NCBI GenBank assembly: GCA_029262635.1
Contig: JAJCZA010000029.1
Location: forward strand, 110,559-174,558
DNA length: 64,000 bases
Direction of reading: 5' to 3'
Source of the DNA: Vampirovibrionales bacterium
GTDB taxonomy: Bacteria > Cyanobacteriota > Vampirovibrionia > Vampirovibrionales > Vampirovibrionaceae
Under the pieces are notes generated by a model, which did not search any database, was not told the DNA's origin, and was given only the letters and a program-made list of their open reading frames with translations. How positions within the stretch are numbered: position 1 is the stretch's first letter; every line of letters begins with the position of its first letter. Positions 52,929-63,111 of the stretch are shown piece after piece. The position numbers and the translations under genes are program-made.

Positions 52929-53040
52929 AGGAGTTTATGATTCCGAAGTTGTGGGAGCTGATGAGAATCAAGTGACTGATTGGCTTTATTTCAGAGTGTC
53001 GGTTGCTTTGTTGGATATGGATAAGGCGAGAGTGGCTTAG
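52929..53040 (+). pseudogene. Fragment of a paralogue of the 52503 gene
   Basis: One frame reads VYDSEVVGADENQVTDWLYF then RVSVALLDMDKARVA and stop, clearly similar to the end of the preceding gene (SLTDWVYTRVLLARVELEVA). The start is lost. The terminator-like hairpin after it also resembles the one after the intact copy, so gene end and terminator were duplicated together. Confidence 0.65.
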
Positions 53041-53050
53041 AAAATGATGA

Positions 53051-53090
53051 GCCCTGCCTAGTTTTAAGAGTTAGGCGGGGCCTTTAGGTT
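53051..53090. terminator. Terminator between convergent genes
   Basis: GCCCTGCCTA / TAGGCGGGGC (one G-T pair) with an 11-nt loop. It lies between the paralogue fragment and the oppositely oriented KAP gene. A related hairpin lies at about 52861-52888. Confidence 0.65.
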
Positions 53091-53121
53091 TTTCCGCAAC
53101 TTGTCTATCTCTTGCTTTATT

Positions 53122-55620
53122 TCATTCCAATGTCCAATTCTTTGGGTCGTCATTTTCCAGAGAGGGCAGTAGCTTAAGTCGCTCATACTTATTAATGTTG
53201 CTTGCCACTTCGCTTTTTGTTTTGCCTCCAAGAACAGGAACGTACCAAATATCGGCTGTTGAATCATCGAATGGAAAAAGAACCGTTATTGGAGCTGAGC
53301 TTAGAACATCCTTTATTTCTTCATAAGCGGGGTTATTGCCAAGGTTTTTAGGATCGTATTTTGATTGAATAGCTTCGATAATATCTAATCCCCAACCGCC
53401 TCTGTGTAAATATTCAACTAATACGCTCTTTTGAAATGGGGGATGAAACGGCATTAAGCTAGAAATATGTTGATGTCTTGTTTTTTCTGCCTTATTCAAA
53501 TACGAAACCCTATAATTAACACCCTCATCAACCATTCTCTTGTATTTCATAGCTTCTTCCGAGCCTGCTAGACCTTCGATTATTTCCACAAGTTTATCTC
53601 TTAAGTAATTAATAGTTTGTCTCTCGGATCTCACTTCACTACTCATTAATAAAGAATTTAACCTATGTGCATAGTTATTAATTTCGTTTTGAAACTCACC
53701 AAAAACTCTCTTGGTATCGCCATAAGCTAGTATCTGTTCAATAAGCTCTTCTGGTATTTTCTCTCCTCTTCTTTTATAAAATTGCTCTGTCGATTCTGCT
53801 AATTGACTAACATCTTTAAACCCTTCGATATCGTTTGGTTCTTCGGAGTCAGGTATTATTCCCTCTATTTTAATTTCAGGAGCTTCTGATTCAATAATAT
53901 AAACAGGAGAAACAGTCATAAGTTTTTTTAAAGGAAATCCCCATAGAGCGGAGCCACTGATAAAGCCTTGGTGGATAAACTCAAAAAGGCCTTCTTGATT
54001 AAGCCATTTTTGTATCTGGTTTTTATAGGCTTTACTTTCAGAAGCATCAATAAAACTCTGATTAGATTCCACTCTTTTGTAAGCCTCTTCTGAAAGCTTA
54101 AGTTTTTCAGTAGAACTTTGTTGGCTTAGCCATAGGGGTTGCCCTATCTGATGAACATCCCACAAGAGCCTGTCGTTTTTCAACCACTCCGATATAAATT
54201 CCGGCCATGCGTAAGAGAGCGCAATATAACTAGCGAGTTGGGCAAGGTTTATATACTCAGAACGATGCTCCCCAGGCTTACTAATCTGAACCGAATTGAT
54301 ATCCCCATCAGAGCTTTTACCTACAATGCCGAAGAGTGCTGTTCTATTTCCAAGATAAATACTAAGCCTCAACTGGTTCAAAAACTTCTTAATCTTACGA
54401 GGATTATTACCTAATATTGGCGAAACATAAGACATGATTTCTTTAATATCGTCAATAGATTCGTCAAACTTAATTTCTTTTGCTATAGGCCCTTTGGGGG
54501 GTGTTTCTTTTAATACTTGATTATCCGATTCTGGAAGAGCTCTAGAAGAGACTGGAACATGCACAACACTTATTGCCCCTTGAACCTTCTCTTCCTTAAC
54601 TTCGGTTGTTTCATTTGGCCGTATTAGATTATCAACATATTCTTCAATCCTTTGAACTTCTGGAGTAGGCACTCTAAAAGGTAGCTGAATAAACTTATCG
54701 ATATATTCATAACCAATACTCTTTGTAGCTTTACCCTCAGCCAGTGCCTCATAAAACTCTTTATGTTTCACGCCATAACCAGCTGCTACCTTCTCCCTGT
54801 CTAAGGCAAGGATAAAATATAAGTTTAGACTGTTGCTCTCACCCTCTATATCCATAAGAAGGTTAATTGCCTTAAGAAGTTCTATTGCCTTATCAGGACT
54901 GCACCGATCAAGATCATCAATAAAAACGTAGATGGGCTCTTTTTCAGAGTAGGCCTTGACTATCAACTCAATGTCAGAATGAAATTTCTTTAAAAACGGA
55001 ACTTTCCCTTGATAGTCAGGGCGTTCTTTCAAGTATTGTCTCAGATCAAACTTAATGACAGCAGAACTCAAAACTCTCTTCAACTCTAAAACAACTCCGA
55101 TAAAAGGAAGTAAGGGGGAATAATAAATTGCTCCAGCAACTAAACTTAGTAGTAGCTCTACTATATTGCCACCAAGAAGATTTAAACTTAATTTAGGATT
55201 AAAACCGAACGAATGAAGGATTAGGGAAAATAGACCAAATAATAAGAGCCAGCCGCAATCTCTTTTCAGCCTTGACCAGCCCATTCTTAAAAAGACTAAT
55301 TTCCACCAACCTTTGCAGTCTTGAAGCTCGGCCTCTAACTCGATAGCAAAAGAAGCCCAAAGAGCCTCTTCCCCACTGTATCTCCAAGGGTTAAACTTAA
55401 CTACTTTCGCTTTGGGGTTTAATTCTTTCACTCTTTCTTCAAGCTGTTTAAGGAATGAGGATTTACCACTCCCCCATAGCCCTTCAACCGAAATAGTTAT
55501 TGGAGGCTTCGTGTAAGTGTCAGTAATGAACTCGGCCAAAGCTTCCACATAGGGTTTGAACCCCAGATAATCTTTCTTAGAGCTTCTGTCATTACTTGTT
55601 GCTGTGGCTCTGCTTCCCAT
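53122..55620 (-). CDS. KAP-family P-loop NTPase with membrane insertion
   Basis: 832 residues. Walker A is GLWGSGKS at 47-54, followed by VVKFNPWRYSGEEALW. Two hydrophobic hairpin segments at about 122-139 and 152-178 interrupt the NTPase, as is typical of KAP proteins. Walker B is YVFIDDLDRCSPDKA at 231-243. The C-terminal half is soluble and unassigned. KAP ATPases are membrane-associated, and some (such as PifA of plasmid F) block phages; others lie in defence islands. A defence role here is inference. Confidence 0.88.
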   Translation of the reverse strand: MGSRATATSNDRSSKKDYLGFKPYVEALAEFITDTYTKPPITISVEGLWGSGKSSFLKQLEERVKELNPKAKVVKFNPWRYSGEEALWASFAIELEAELQDCKGWWKLVFLRMGWSRLKRDCGWLLLFGLFSLILHSFGFNPKLSLNLLGGNIVELLLSLVAGAIYYSPLLPFIGVVLELKRVLSSAVIKFDLRQYLKERPDYQGKVPFLKKFHSDIELIVKAYSEKEPIYVFIDDLDRCSPDKAIELLKAINLLMDIEGESNSLNLYFILALDREKVAAGYGVKHKEFYEALAEGKATKSIGYEYIDKFIQLPFRVPTPEVQRIEEYVDNLIRPNETTEVKEEKVQGAISVVHVPVSSRALPESDNQVLKETPPKGPIAKEIKFDESIDDIKEIMSYVSPILGNNPRKIKKFLNQLRLSIYLGNRTALFGIVGKSSDGDINSVQISKPGEHRSEYINLAQLASYIALSYAWPEFISEWLKNDRLLWDVHQIGQPLWLSQQSSTEKLKLSEEAYKRVESNQSFIDASESKAYKNQIQKWLNQEGLFEFIHQGFISGSALWGFPLKKLMTVSPVYIIESEAPEIKIEGIIPDSEEPNDIEGFKDVSQLAESTEQFYKRRGEKIPEELIEQILAYGDTKRVFGEFQNEINNYAHRLNSLLMSSEVRSERQTINYLRDKLVEIIEGLAGSEEAMKYKRMVDEGVNYRVSYLNKAEKTRHQHISSLMPFHPPFQKSVLVEYLHRGGWGLDIIEAIQSKYDPKNLGNNPAYEEIKDVLSSAPITVLFPFDDSTADIWYVPVLGGKTKSEVASNINKYERLKLLPSLENDDPKNWTLE

Positions 55621-55679
55621 AAATCCTGAATCTCACATTTCTCTTAAAACCAGACCGATCATACCAAAAAGGCAATAAA

Positions 55680-55725
55680 AAATCCCCCAGCCCTTAAGCT
55701 TAAAAAGCTCAGGACTGAGGGAATA
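55680..55725 (-). terminator. Imperfect hairpin after the 271-residue gene
   Basis: Pairing of CCCCAGCCCT with AGGACTGAGGG across a 15-nt loop containing AAGCTT, with A/T-rich flanks. It separates the 55737 gene from the KAP gene on the minus strand. Confidence 0.5.
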
Positions 55726-55736
55726 GTTGATGGGAT

Positions 55737-56462
55737 TTACCTTATTGGGACCTTTGAATTTTTACCAGGGCGGAGCCAGTGATAATAGCCACTAGTATCG
55801 GTCTTGCCCTGATTTTGCATTCTGTTAGGATCTGTTGAGTCTGGAGGATAGACGCAAGGCTTTCCGGGATAATTAATCTCACGAGGCCTGCCCTTCTTCA
55901 CCAGCATATCTGGGACTGACCAAGCTCCTAAAAGTACCGAAACATACCCTTTTCGATAATCTACTTCGCCCCAGAATATAGTATCAGCATCTTCGCCTTT
56001 CTTATAATTGAAAGTTTTGGCAGTCTTATTTTTACCCTTGATACTGATATTCTCTCCGTTTAGTATCATGTCATAACGATCAGATCCGTTTATAAGTCCT
56101 TCTTTAAATGAGCTGTACCAAGTCTCGAAGCTCATGTCGGAGTGTTGGTGATAGCTCCATTCAACTAAGCCGCCAGTAAGTTCTTTTTTATCTGGGCCAT
56201 GCGCCCTAACAAGTTTATCAATCTCATCTAACTCTATAACCTTTATTAGACCTCTTTCTATAAGAGCCCTTAGCCTCCTTAAACCATAGATAGTTTGGAG
56301 GGTTTCAATTACTTCTAGAGAATAGATAACTCGAAAAGCATAATCAGAATTAGTTGGTGGAGAGGTAAATTCTACACTCTCTGAACTGTACAACTCTTCG
56401 AGTCTTTGCTTTTCACTCTCTAGTTTTTGAACCAACAAATTTATAAGTTCATCTTTTAACAT
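55737..56462 (-). CDS. Uncharacterised protein upstream of the KAP NTPase
   Basis: 241 residues from ATG 56462 (MLKDELINLLVQKLESEKQR); the frame reaches 56552. The N-terminal half is helical with a possible coiled coil. The C-terminal half is beta-rich (ADTIFWGEVDYRKGYVSVLL) and ends in a basic, Pro-rich tail (YHWLRPGKNSKVPIR). No family is recognised. It is a possible partner of the KAP protein. Confidence 0.5.
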   Translation of the reverse strand: MLKDELINLLVQKLESEKQRLEELYSSESVEFTSPPTNSDYAFRVIYSLEVIETLQTIYGLRRLRALIERGLIKVIELDEIDKLVRAHGPDKKELTGGLVEWSYHQHSDMSFETWYSSFKEGLINGSDRYDMILNGENISIKGKNKTAKTFNYKKGEDADTIFWGEVDYRKGYVSVLLGAWSVPDMLVKKGRPREINYPGKPCVYPPDSTDPNRMQNQGKTDTSGYYHWLRPGKNSKVPIR

Positions 56463-56568
56463 CGGTAAATCCCTTCTATTATTGAGTTGCTCATATAGCT
56501 GAGTAGAGCCAGAGCCCCAACACTCTGAAACCCAAACTCTCTCAGCTATCAAACTTATGTGCTACACC

Positions 56569-58413
56569 CTAACGGGTATGTGCATTAGGAGCGCCTGTTG
56601 AGGTTGAGCGGGTAATACCTTGGCCTCCATCGACAATCCGATGAAACACTTCGCCAAGAATATCTGCATCTCTACCTTGAATCGTAACTCCATTAATCGT
56701 GACACTATTATCTGGGCCGGTTTGTTTCTGTCCCATAGCCCCTAGAACTCCAGAAGCTACGTTAATTGCCGTATTTCGAGCGTCGCTATAGGATAGTGTT
56801 TTATTGCCTGCAATATAATCTGCGTCCCAGTCGTACATGGCAGCCCTACTTTTCATGGCATCGTTATTAAGCATATTGCCTAAAACTAATTGCTGGACTG
56901 CTGTTATTTTGTATAGCCAATAAGCTATTGATTTATAGATTCCTTCGAACGTGGTTGAGACCATCTTCGGAATATCCGTCACGTAAAGAAAGAGGGCGGC
57001 ACCGAGTCCCGCTACTGCACCTACTATTGCAGCAACTATAGCCGCCACAGCCATCGGGAGTTCCACAGACCATAGGGCTACTATAGTCACAATACCTCCA
57101 ATCGCTAGAGCCGCAGCTCCGAGAGCTGTGATAAACATGACCAGCCCCTGCACTATTTTAGGATTCTCTTTGACCAAAACGGTTAACCATTTAATAATCG
57201 GAATCGCTCCTTTTTGCAGAGTTATGATTAAAGGTAACAAAGCATCCCCTGTTACTTTTAGTAGCTCCTCTAACGAAGAAAAGAAGGCTGCGTTAATTCC
57301 TACAGGACTATTCGTATAAGCCTGCCACGCCTTAGAAACACCGAAAGCTCCCTCAGCGATTTTAACTTCTTTCAAGTTTCGCTTTTGTTGGAGCAAGGTG
57401 GTAATTAGAGCACCAGCAGCTGTTTGGGAACTGAATAGCTCAGCGATCTTAGGAATGCTGGCCGGGCTATTAGAATCAATTTTATATTTTTGCATAGCAG
57501 GAATAAAGACATCGTACATCCACTTCACTTTGTCTTTCATATACAAGTCTTGTTGTACAGCGTCGAACCCGACAATGCTTCCTCGCTTGTTACGCTGAAC
57601 ATTTTCGATGAGCCCATACTGCTGCCAAAGTTCTCGCTTCTCTCGCGAAACTCCGTGCCTTGCCTGCTTAGCAATTAGGAATCTATCCATGGCCTGCAAG
57701 CCTGTACCGGCTCGGCCACCCCCCATTTCCATCATAAGCATCATTTGCTTATAAAGGGCTTCTGGGGTTTGGCTCATCCGACCATAAGGGGTGTTTTTCA
57801 TAAAAGCGTGGATCTCGGCTGGGTTGATTTTCCCTCCAGATCCGTAAGCCATATGGGTATAAACATCCAAATACTTCTTTAGAGAAGTGCCAGAAAAGTT
57901 TTGTCCCATCTGTAGCTCGGCGGCTCTAACAGCGTCCCAAGCGTAGTCGTCCCCCTTATTTCCATAGAGCCCCCGCATCCCCAATTGGAACTTAGTCATA
58001 AAGGGCATCATATGCCGAGTTTCTCCATAATCCCCCAGTACGGAGTAGGTGTCCTTAAAGAGGTGCATCCCGCTCTCAGTAGTCATGTTAGGGTGTCTAA
58101 CCCCCAAGCGAAAAGACTGTTCTTCGGCCATCTTAACTTGCCTAGTGGAGAGTCCTAAGCCTTCCATCTCTAGACGAAGCTGGGCTACACGACGAGAAGC
58201 CTGTGTCGAGGAAGAAGCTAGCTTAAGCATAGCACCAACGGCAGCCCCACCGACCATCATAGTGGCGAGACCTCCCATGATTTTGAGTTGTTTATTGATC
58301 TTAGCCGTGTTGCGCCCGGCAGCGGTGGCTAAGTTGGAAAAGTGCATAAGATGCCGTGAGGCATAGTCCACGACGTGTAAGGCCACAAAAACCTTAAAAG
58401 CTCCTCCAGCCAT
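56569..58413 (-). CDS. Phage tail tape-measure-like protein
   Basis: 614 residues from ATG 58413, with AAAGGAG 7 nt upstream; the frame extends to 58494. An Ala/Gly/Met-rich N-terminus (GGLATMMVGGAAVGAMLKLA) is followed by a TP901-type core (FKDTYSVLGDYGETRHMMPF, SQTAAGALITTLLQQKRN). Long hydrophobic segments lie near 450-510 (MFITALGAAALAIGGIVTIV). Tape-measure proteins set tail length and pass into the host membrane during injection. No other tail gene is present, which is unusual. Confidence 0.75.
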   Translation of the reverse strand: MAGGAFKVFVALHVVDYASRHLMHFSNLATAAGRNTAKINKQLKIMGGLATMMVGGAAVGAMLKLASSSTQASRRVAQLRLEMEGLGLSTRQVKMAEEQSFRLGVRHPNMTTESGMHLFKDTYSVLGDYGETRHMMPFMTKFQLGMRGLYGNKGDDYAWDAVRAAELQMGQNFSGTSLKKYLDVYTHMAYGSGGKINPAEIHAFMKNTPYGRMSQTPEALYKQMMLMMEMGGGRAGTGLQAMDRFLIAKQARHGVSREKRELWQQYGLIENVQRNKRGSIVGFDAVQQDLYMKDKVKWMYDVFIPAMQKYKIDSNSPASIPKIAELFSSQTAAGALITTLLQQKRNLKEVKIAEGAFGVSKAWQAYTNSPVGINAAFFSSLEELLKVTGDALLPLIITLQKGAIPIIKWLTVLVKENPKIVQGLVMFITALGAAALAIGGIVTIVALWSVELPMAVAAIVAAIVGAVAGLGAALFLYVTDIPKMVSTTFEGIYKSIAYWLYKITAVQQLVLGNMLNNDAMKSRAAMYDWDADYIAGNKTLSYSDARNTAINVASGVLGAMGQKQTGPDNSVTINGVTIQGRDADILGEVFHRIVDGGQGITRSTSTGAPNAHTR

Positions 58414-58921
58414 ATCTAACTCCTTTCTTCTAAATTTAAAAACCTTACAACGCCTTTTAAGGCCCCTAAACTCTCTAGGGGTAGGGCTATACACCTAAAT
58501 CACCAAAAGACCCCGTGTAGAGCTTAGTAAGGCCCTCTGAGGGCGTTTTAGCCTCTGTTGTGGCACTTGGTTTCTTGCTAAATTGCTGTATGAGAGGTTT
58601 TAAAGGGTTCTGGAGTGGCTGATTTTGCCCTGTCACGAGCCATAATCTTACCTCCCGGTTACTTTTGGTAACTATGCCTAGTTATATAAGCTTATAAGCT
58701 ATAAGGGCTTTTATAGGCTCTTTTAGCTTGTCAAGCTTGATATTCAGAGTAGCTTATCTAGTCAAGCTTATTTAAGCTTTTAGAGTTCTTTTAACTTTTC
58801 GAGCTTAATTATCGGAGTTTGTTTAAGACCAAAAAACTCAGATCCAGAAATTTAGGTCTCATATACACTGGAATGGGAAAGGGTAAAAAGTAAGTAGTTG
58901 TCTTTATATTGTTACAATTAT
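58414..58921. repeat. Gene-free region with clustered AGCTT motifs
   Basis: No coding frame is supported here beyond the possible upstream extension of the tape-measure gene. Between 58685 and 58810 the strings AAGCTT, AGCTTAT and TCAAGCTTG recur many times within about 125 bp, an unusually dense, partly palindromic cluster. It could be an origin-like or regulatory region. Confidence 0.4.
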
Positions 58922-59107
58922 TTACAAATTACCAAAGAGAAGCTTTAAGATTTCTACAACTCCCCACATGACCAGAGGGGCCACTGTCATTATAGCGACT
59001 ACTCCCATGCAGGTTAGCATACGCCTATTAACTCTATCGGTTCGGGCCTGAAATACCACTTGCTCAGCTTCATATATTTTTTGTTTTTCTTCGTCGGATA
59101 AGCTCAT
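58922..59107 (-). CDS. Small single-span membrane protein
   Basis: 61 residues. A charged helix (SLSDEEKQKIYEAEQVVFQ) is followed by one hydrophobic span (VVAIMTVAPLVMWGVVEILK). The size and layout fit a holin-like or accessory membrane protein, but nothing proves it. It is the only gene in a 950-bp stretch. Confidence 0.5.
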   Translation of the reverse strand: MSLSDEEKQKIYEAEQVVFQARTDRVNRRMLTCMGVVAIMTVAPLVMWGVVEILKLLFGNL

Positions 59108-59368
59108 AGAGTTTATGATATTACGATGGCTGGTCCATCAAACACTCCGATAATACAGCTCATCAAACCCCGATCCCTCCCCAAATCCAAATACCCCTAT
59201 AGCTCCTTCACTGACTGAATCACCCAAATCTTACAGGTCGATTTAAGGCCCCTTAATTTCCCGATTGAGGTATTGATACCTAAACAGGGCTTTTCGCGTG
59301 CTGTAGGGCCTCCTAGCCCTCTCTAATTGGATGTATAGATTGGTTGTTAGAGCTGTTAAATACTGGTA

Positions 59369-60613
59369 TCAGAGTGTTTTTGGGATTTTAACTTTAATCC
59401 ATGCCAGTAACGACTCCCACCAATTCTTTTTAGAAGGGTAAGTTTTTTGGAATTCAGCAATGCTCAGAAGTTTAACGGTGCCGGTCATTTTTATTGAAGG
59501 TTTAGCTGTAGTAGAAAGTCCGTAAGAGTCCATCAGATACCAAACAAGCTTTTTATCTCTTTCAGGATTTTTATTTGATGTGATGGCCCATTCATTGGTA
59601 TTTTGCCTCGCATTCTCATCAAATACACCGTGTCTCACCCCATGCAATGTTATACCAAAGCAGAGTGCTTGATCTTTCTGAAATGAAGCGGAATAGTACA
59701 TCTCATAGTGAAGCATCTGGTGCCGAATTTTTAATGGAAGATCGATAGTAATGCTCTCACAAACCTCATCGTTTATGAGAAGCTGGAGCTTGGTAGTGAG
59801 ATCTTCATTAAGCTCCGCACTCACAGCAATATATATCATTCTCTCAAACGGTTTCTTTACCCTTGCTTCTACTTTATAGTACTTTCCATCAAGATCCCAG
59901 AGCTCAAACACAAACAACTCCGAATCCCTAAACAAAAGAGACATTCTCATTCCCATATTAGGATATACATAGTCAAATATATAACCATCCCCATCTAGAG
60001 GTTGTTCAGGGATATAGATATTACAAACAATTTCGATATCACTAATCTTTCGCAATACTCTCAACGCTAAATATCGACAGACACTAGCAAGATTTACGAG
60101 ATAGAGTTTTATTTGCGGGTCGAACTGGCCTATCAATTGTGCAAAATCTTCTGGAAATGTTGTGTCGTAATGAGCTCCTCCAGCTCGATCAGCGAAACCT
60201 CTAATTAAATCGATAGCAGTGTGAGGCTTTCCATTGTGTTTTAACACAGCCTGTTCCAGATAATCTTTTAAAGGCTTCTTCTGTTGATTAGGAAAGGCCT
60301 GTTCAAGTCCAAAGGAGCCAATATCTATCATGAAGTCCATATCTGCCCCGGGGTGATCGGGAGAATCAACCGGTCCCATAGCATATATTTCAAGAGGTTC
60401 TTTCAGAAGTTCTGCCAATTCTAGTAATAGTGGTTTGTTACTACCACTTTCATGAAGAATGGCCCTCAACTGGCCATACATAGGAATGAACTGGTGATTT
60501 TTCCCTTCTTTTACGAGTTTAAGGGAGTCATTAATTATGCAGATTGCATCAGCCAGCTCTTGAGTCCTATAAACAAGATTTTTAGTAACTTTCTTCTTTA
60601 GTTTCTTGGACAT
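59369..60613 (-). CDS. Uncharacterised protein of about 414 residues
   Basis: The start may be either of two adjacent ATGs at 60616 or 60613. The N-terminal half is helical; residues about 75-100 contain IYAMGPVDSPDHPGADMDFM, loosely like the G-x(n)-DxD of nucleotidyltransferases, though the usual GS pair is missing. The C-terminal half is beta-rich (KIRHQMLHYEMYYSASFQKD, FGITLHGVRHG). I cannot assign a family. It could be defence cargo because of the neighbourhood. The small gene upstream lies 8 bp away. Confidence 0.45.
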   Translation of the reverse strand: MSKKLKKKVTKNLVYRTQELADAICIINDSLKLVKEGKNHQFIPMYGQLRAILHESGSNKPLLLELAELLKEPLEIYAMGPVDSPDHPGADMDFMIDIGSFGLEQAFPNQQKKPLKDYLEQAVLKHNGKPHTAIDLIRGFADRAGGAHYDTTFPEDFAQLIGQFDPQIKLYLVNLASVCRYLALRVLRKISDIEIVCNIYIPEQPLDGDGYIFDYVYPNMGMRMSLLFRDSELFVFELWDLDGKYYKVEARVKKPFERMIYIAVSAELNEDLTTKLQLLINDEVCESITIDLPLKIRHQMLHYEMYYSASFQKDQALCFGITLHGVRHGVFDENARQNTNEWAITSNKNPERDKKLVWYLMDSYGLSTTAKPSIKMTGTVKLLSIAEFQKTYPSKKNWWESLLAWIKVKIPKTL

Positions 60614-60623
60614 CAACTATGCA

Positions 60624-60902
60624 TTAGCTCTCTTTCAACAAGGAGCGATAGACCGAGATATCTCCCCGTACAAACCCACGAATATTATTATGATTGTCGA
60701 GCTCTTTATTTGAAAGAAGCCGATTAAAAACGCTTTGCATCTCAGATAGTTTATATCTACGTTTATAAAGCGTTTCACTGTCTTTAAGTTTTGTTGTAAG
60801 GGTTTGAACCTCTCTCTTCAGGGTAGGATTATTCCCGCCTGAGATTTCCAAAATTTCTTCTAATCGACTCAATATCTTCTCTTTCTCTTCATGACTAGTC
60901 AC
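60624..60902 (-). CDS. Small coiled-coil protein
   Basis: 92 residues, strongly helical and charged (EEKEKILSRLEEILEISGG; LKREVQTLTTKLKDSETLYK), a likely coiled coil. It precedes the 414-residue gene by a few bases, so they probably act together. Confidence 0.55.
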   Translation of the reverse strand: MTSHEEKEKILSRLEEILEISGGNNPTLKREVQTLTTKLKDSETLYKRRYKLSEMQSVFNRLLSNKELDNHNNIRGFVRGDISVYRSLLKES

Positions 60903-61346
60903 TGGTTTCTCCTTGTGTCTTATTTAATAATTCCTACCTATATTATACCTTTTTCCCTCGTCATAAATAAGCAAAAGTAGTTTCAGAAAAAATTCAAAAA
61001 TTTTCTAAGTAGGGGTGTCGGGCTCTTTTACCTATTCTGACCAGTAATGGGGGGTATGGGGTAGGGGGTGTTACGGGCCTTTATACTGTATTGAGTGCGG
61101 CCAATGTTGTTTCAGAGTGTGTTGTTTTGCCCCTTGAATAGCCGTTGATTCCGCTTGATTAATGAGCCGAAGAGCCTGATAGCTCTAAGGAACCCACTCC
61201 GAAACATAAACTCACCAACTCTCCTATATAACAGTCTATGCCGCCTCCTCAACAGGGAGGTGTCACAGAGTCTAGCGAGCCGAATTAAGCTGTCGTAGTA
61301 GCTCTATAGATGTCATGGCATTCAAGGTAAAGCGGTATGTAGCAAA
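60903..61346. other. Gene-free stretch in element 2
   Basis: About 440 bp with no supported coding frame. It contains a G-rich tract on the plus strand (GGGGGGTATGGGGTAGGGGG region near 61050) and a small inverted repeat CCTCC / GGGAGG near 61234-61250. No tRNA is seen. Confidence 0.45.
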
Positions 61347-61855
<509 letters not shown>

Positions 61856-61863
<8 letters not shown>

Positions 61864-63076
61864 TTAATTCTTCTTTCAACGAGTCAAATTGGCTTATCAT
61901 GCAATCTTCATAAATATCGCACGATTCTTGATCGAAGGCTTGCCAGACAAGGTCGAATAACGGTTTAGTCTGTGTGTAGTGGTATGTACTAGGTTCAATA
62001 ATTATATCTGGTAAATAAACTAAGTCTCGGTCAAAAACTTGCTTGTTTAAAACGCCAGTCACTTGTTCCATTTCAGTGCCAAAAGCTCCAAGAAAATTTA
62101 GAAATAGAATATAAGGGCCTGGAACTCCGAGATCAATAAAGCGATTAATATACTTATGTATCGCCGCTCCAAGATGTTTAATAAACCGCTCTGGCTGGAT
62201 AACTGATTTCTCGCGATTTGCTAGGCTCAATATATGCGTATCAAATGCTTCAAGTGCTCCTGAGCGAAACAGTTGAATATAGGAAATTTGTGAAGTACTT
62301 GGCCTATTTCCAAAAACATAGCCATCAAGATTAAAAAATCTTTGCTCATAGCCACCCGATATTGGGAAATATTGACCGCTACTATGTTTATTAAAAACAT
62401 CTGAATTAAAGCGAGTTTCTTCAAAAGTGACTAAAGGAATTAAATGGAAAAGAATCACCCCTTTTAAATTTCCTCTGTTAAATGCCAAACTTGTCCCTAC
62501 ATTCTTATTATTGCTATCCAAGTAATAGTCTATTCTCTGTTTTACGAAACGTCTTGCCTTTTCAGGAAGGGAGCCCGACAGTAAAATCTCTTGCCTCAGT
62601 TCCATTGCGTCCATTGGGCTAGTACCTGCGGATCCTCGTTTATAATACTCTTTATTCGTCTTAACTCTATGCGGTTTAACGTGGCTTGAACCAACTCTGG
62701 TAATAATTACAGTGCCTTTATCGGCATCGATAGATTTTATCTGATATCGTGAAGGGGCCAGTTGAGGGTCTATTTGGCCTTTTATCCAGCCTTCGAGTTT
62801 TAAAATATAATCGTCAGATTCTTCCTTTATTCCGCTAATTTCTTTTGGAAGCCCATCCTTGGCTGCAATGCCTAGAATAAAATCGCCTCCATCAGCATTA
62901 CACATTCCAGTGATGCCTTTTAAATATTTTCCTTTCGCTGAATCGCCTGATCCGATATCCTGCTTATATTCAATATAGCGGCTTTCTGGAATGCCGTCAG
63001 AGATCAGAGAGTTAATAGACTCAGCATTAAGTTCATCAAATTTTATATGCAGTAATGACACCGGAAGGTTCCTCAC
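61856..63076 (-). CDS. AlbA_2 (Schlafen-type) DNA-binding protein
   Basis: 406 residues. The AlbA_2 domain lies at about 20-170: ESRYIEYKQDIGSGDSAKGK, then TGMCNADGGDFILGIAAKDG, YEIKS-like PSRYQIKSIDA and the end EYYKRGSAGTSPMDAMELRQ. The C-terminal half is unassigned. Related proteins bind nucleic acids, and several Schlafen-type families act in RNA cleavage or phage defence. It is flanked by two HNH genes on the same strand, so it is probably the centre of a small cassette. Confidence 0.82.
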
Positions 63077-63111
63077 ATATTACCTTCAGACATGCTATCA
63101 CCGGAATGGTT

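Noticed and set aside
53064..53267. 67-codon frame overlapping the end of the KAP gene
   Set aside because: Mostly within the KAP coding region; only a short non-overlapping tail remains and no ribosome site supports it.
59369..60613. Nucleotidyltransferase call for the 414-residue protein
   Set aside because: The DxD-like stretch lacks the usual GS pair and the rest of the protein does not fit; left as uncharacterised.
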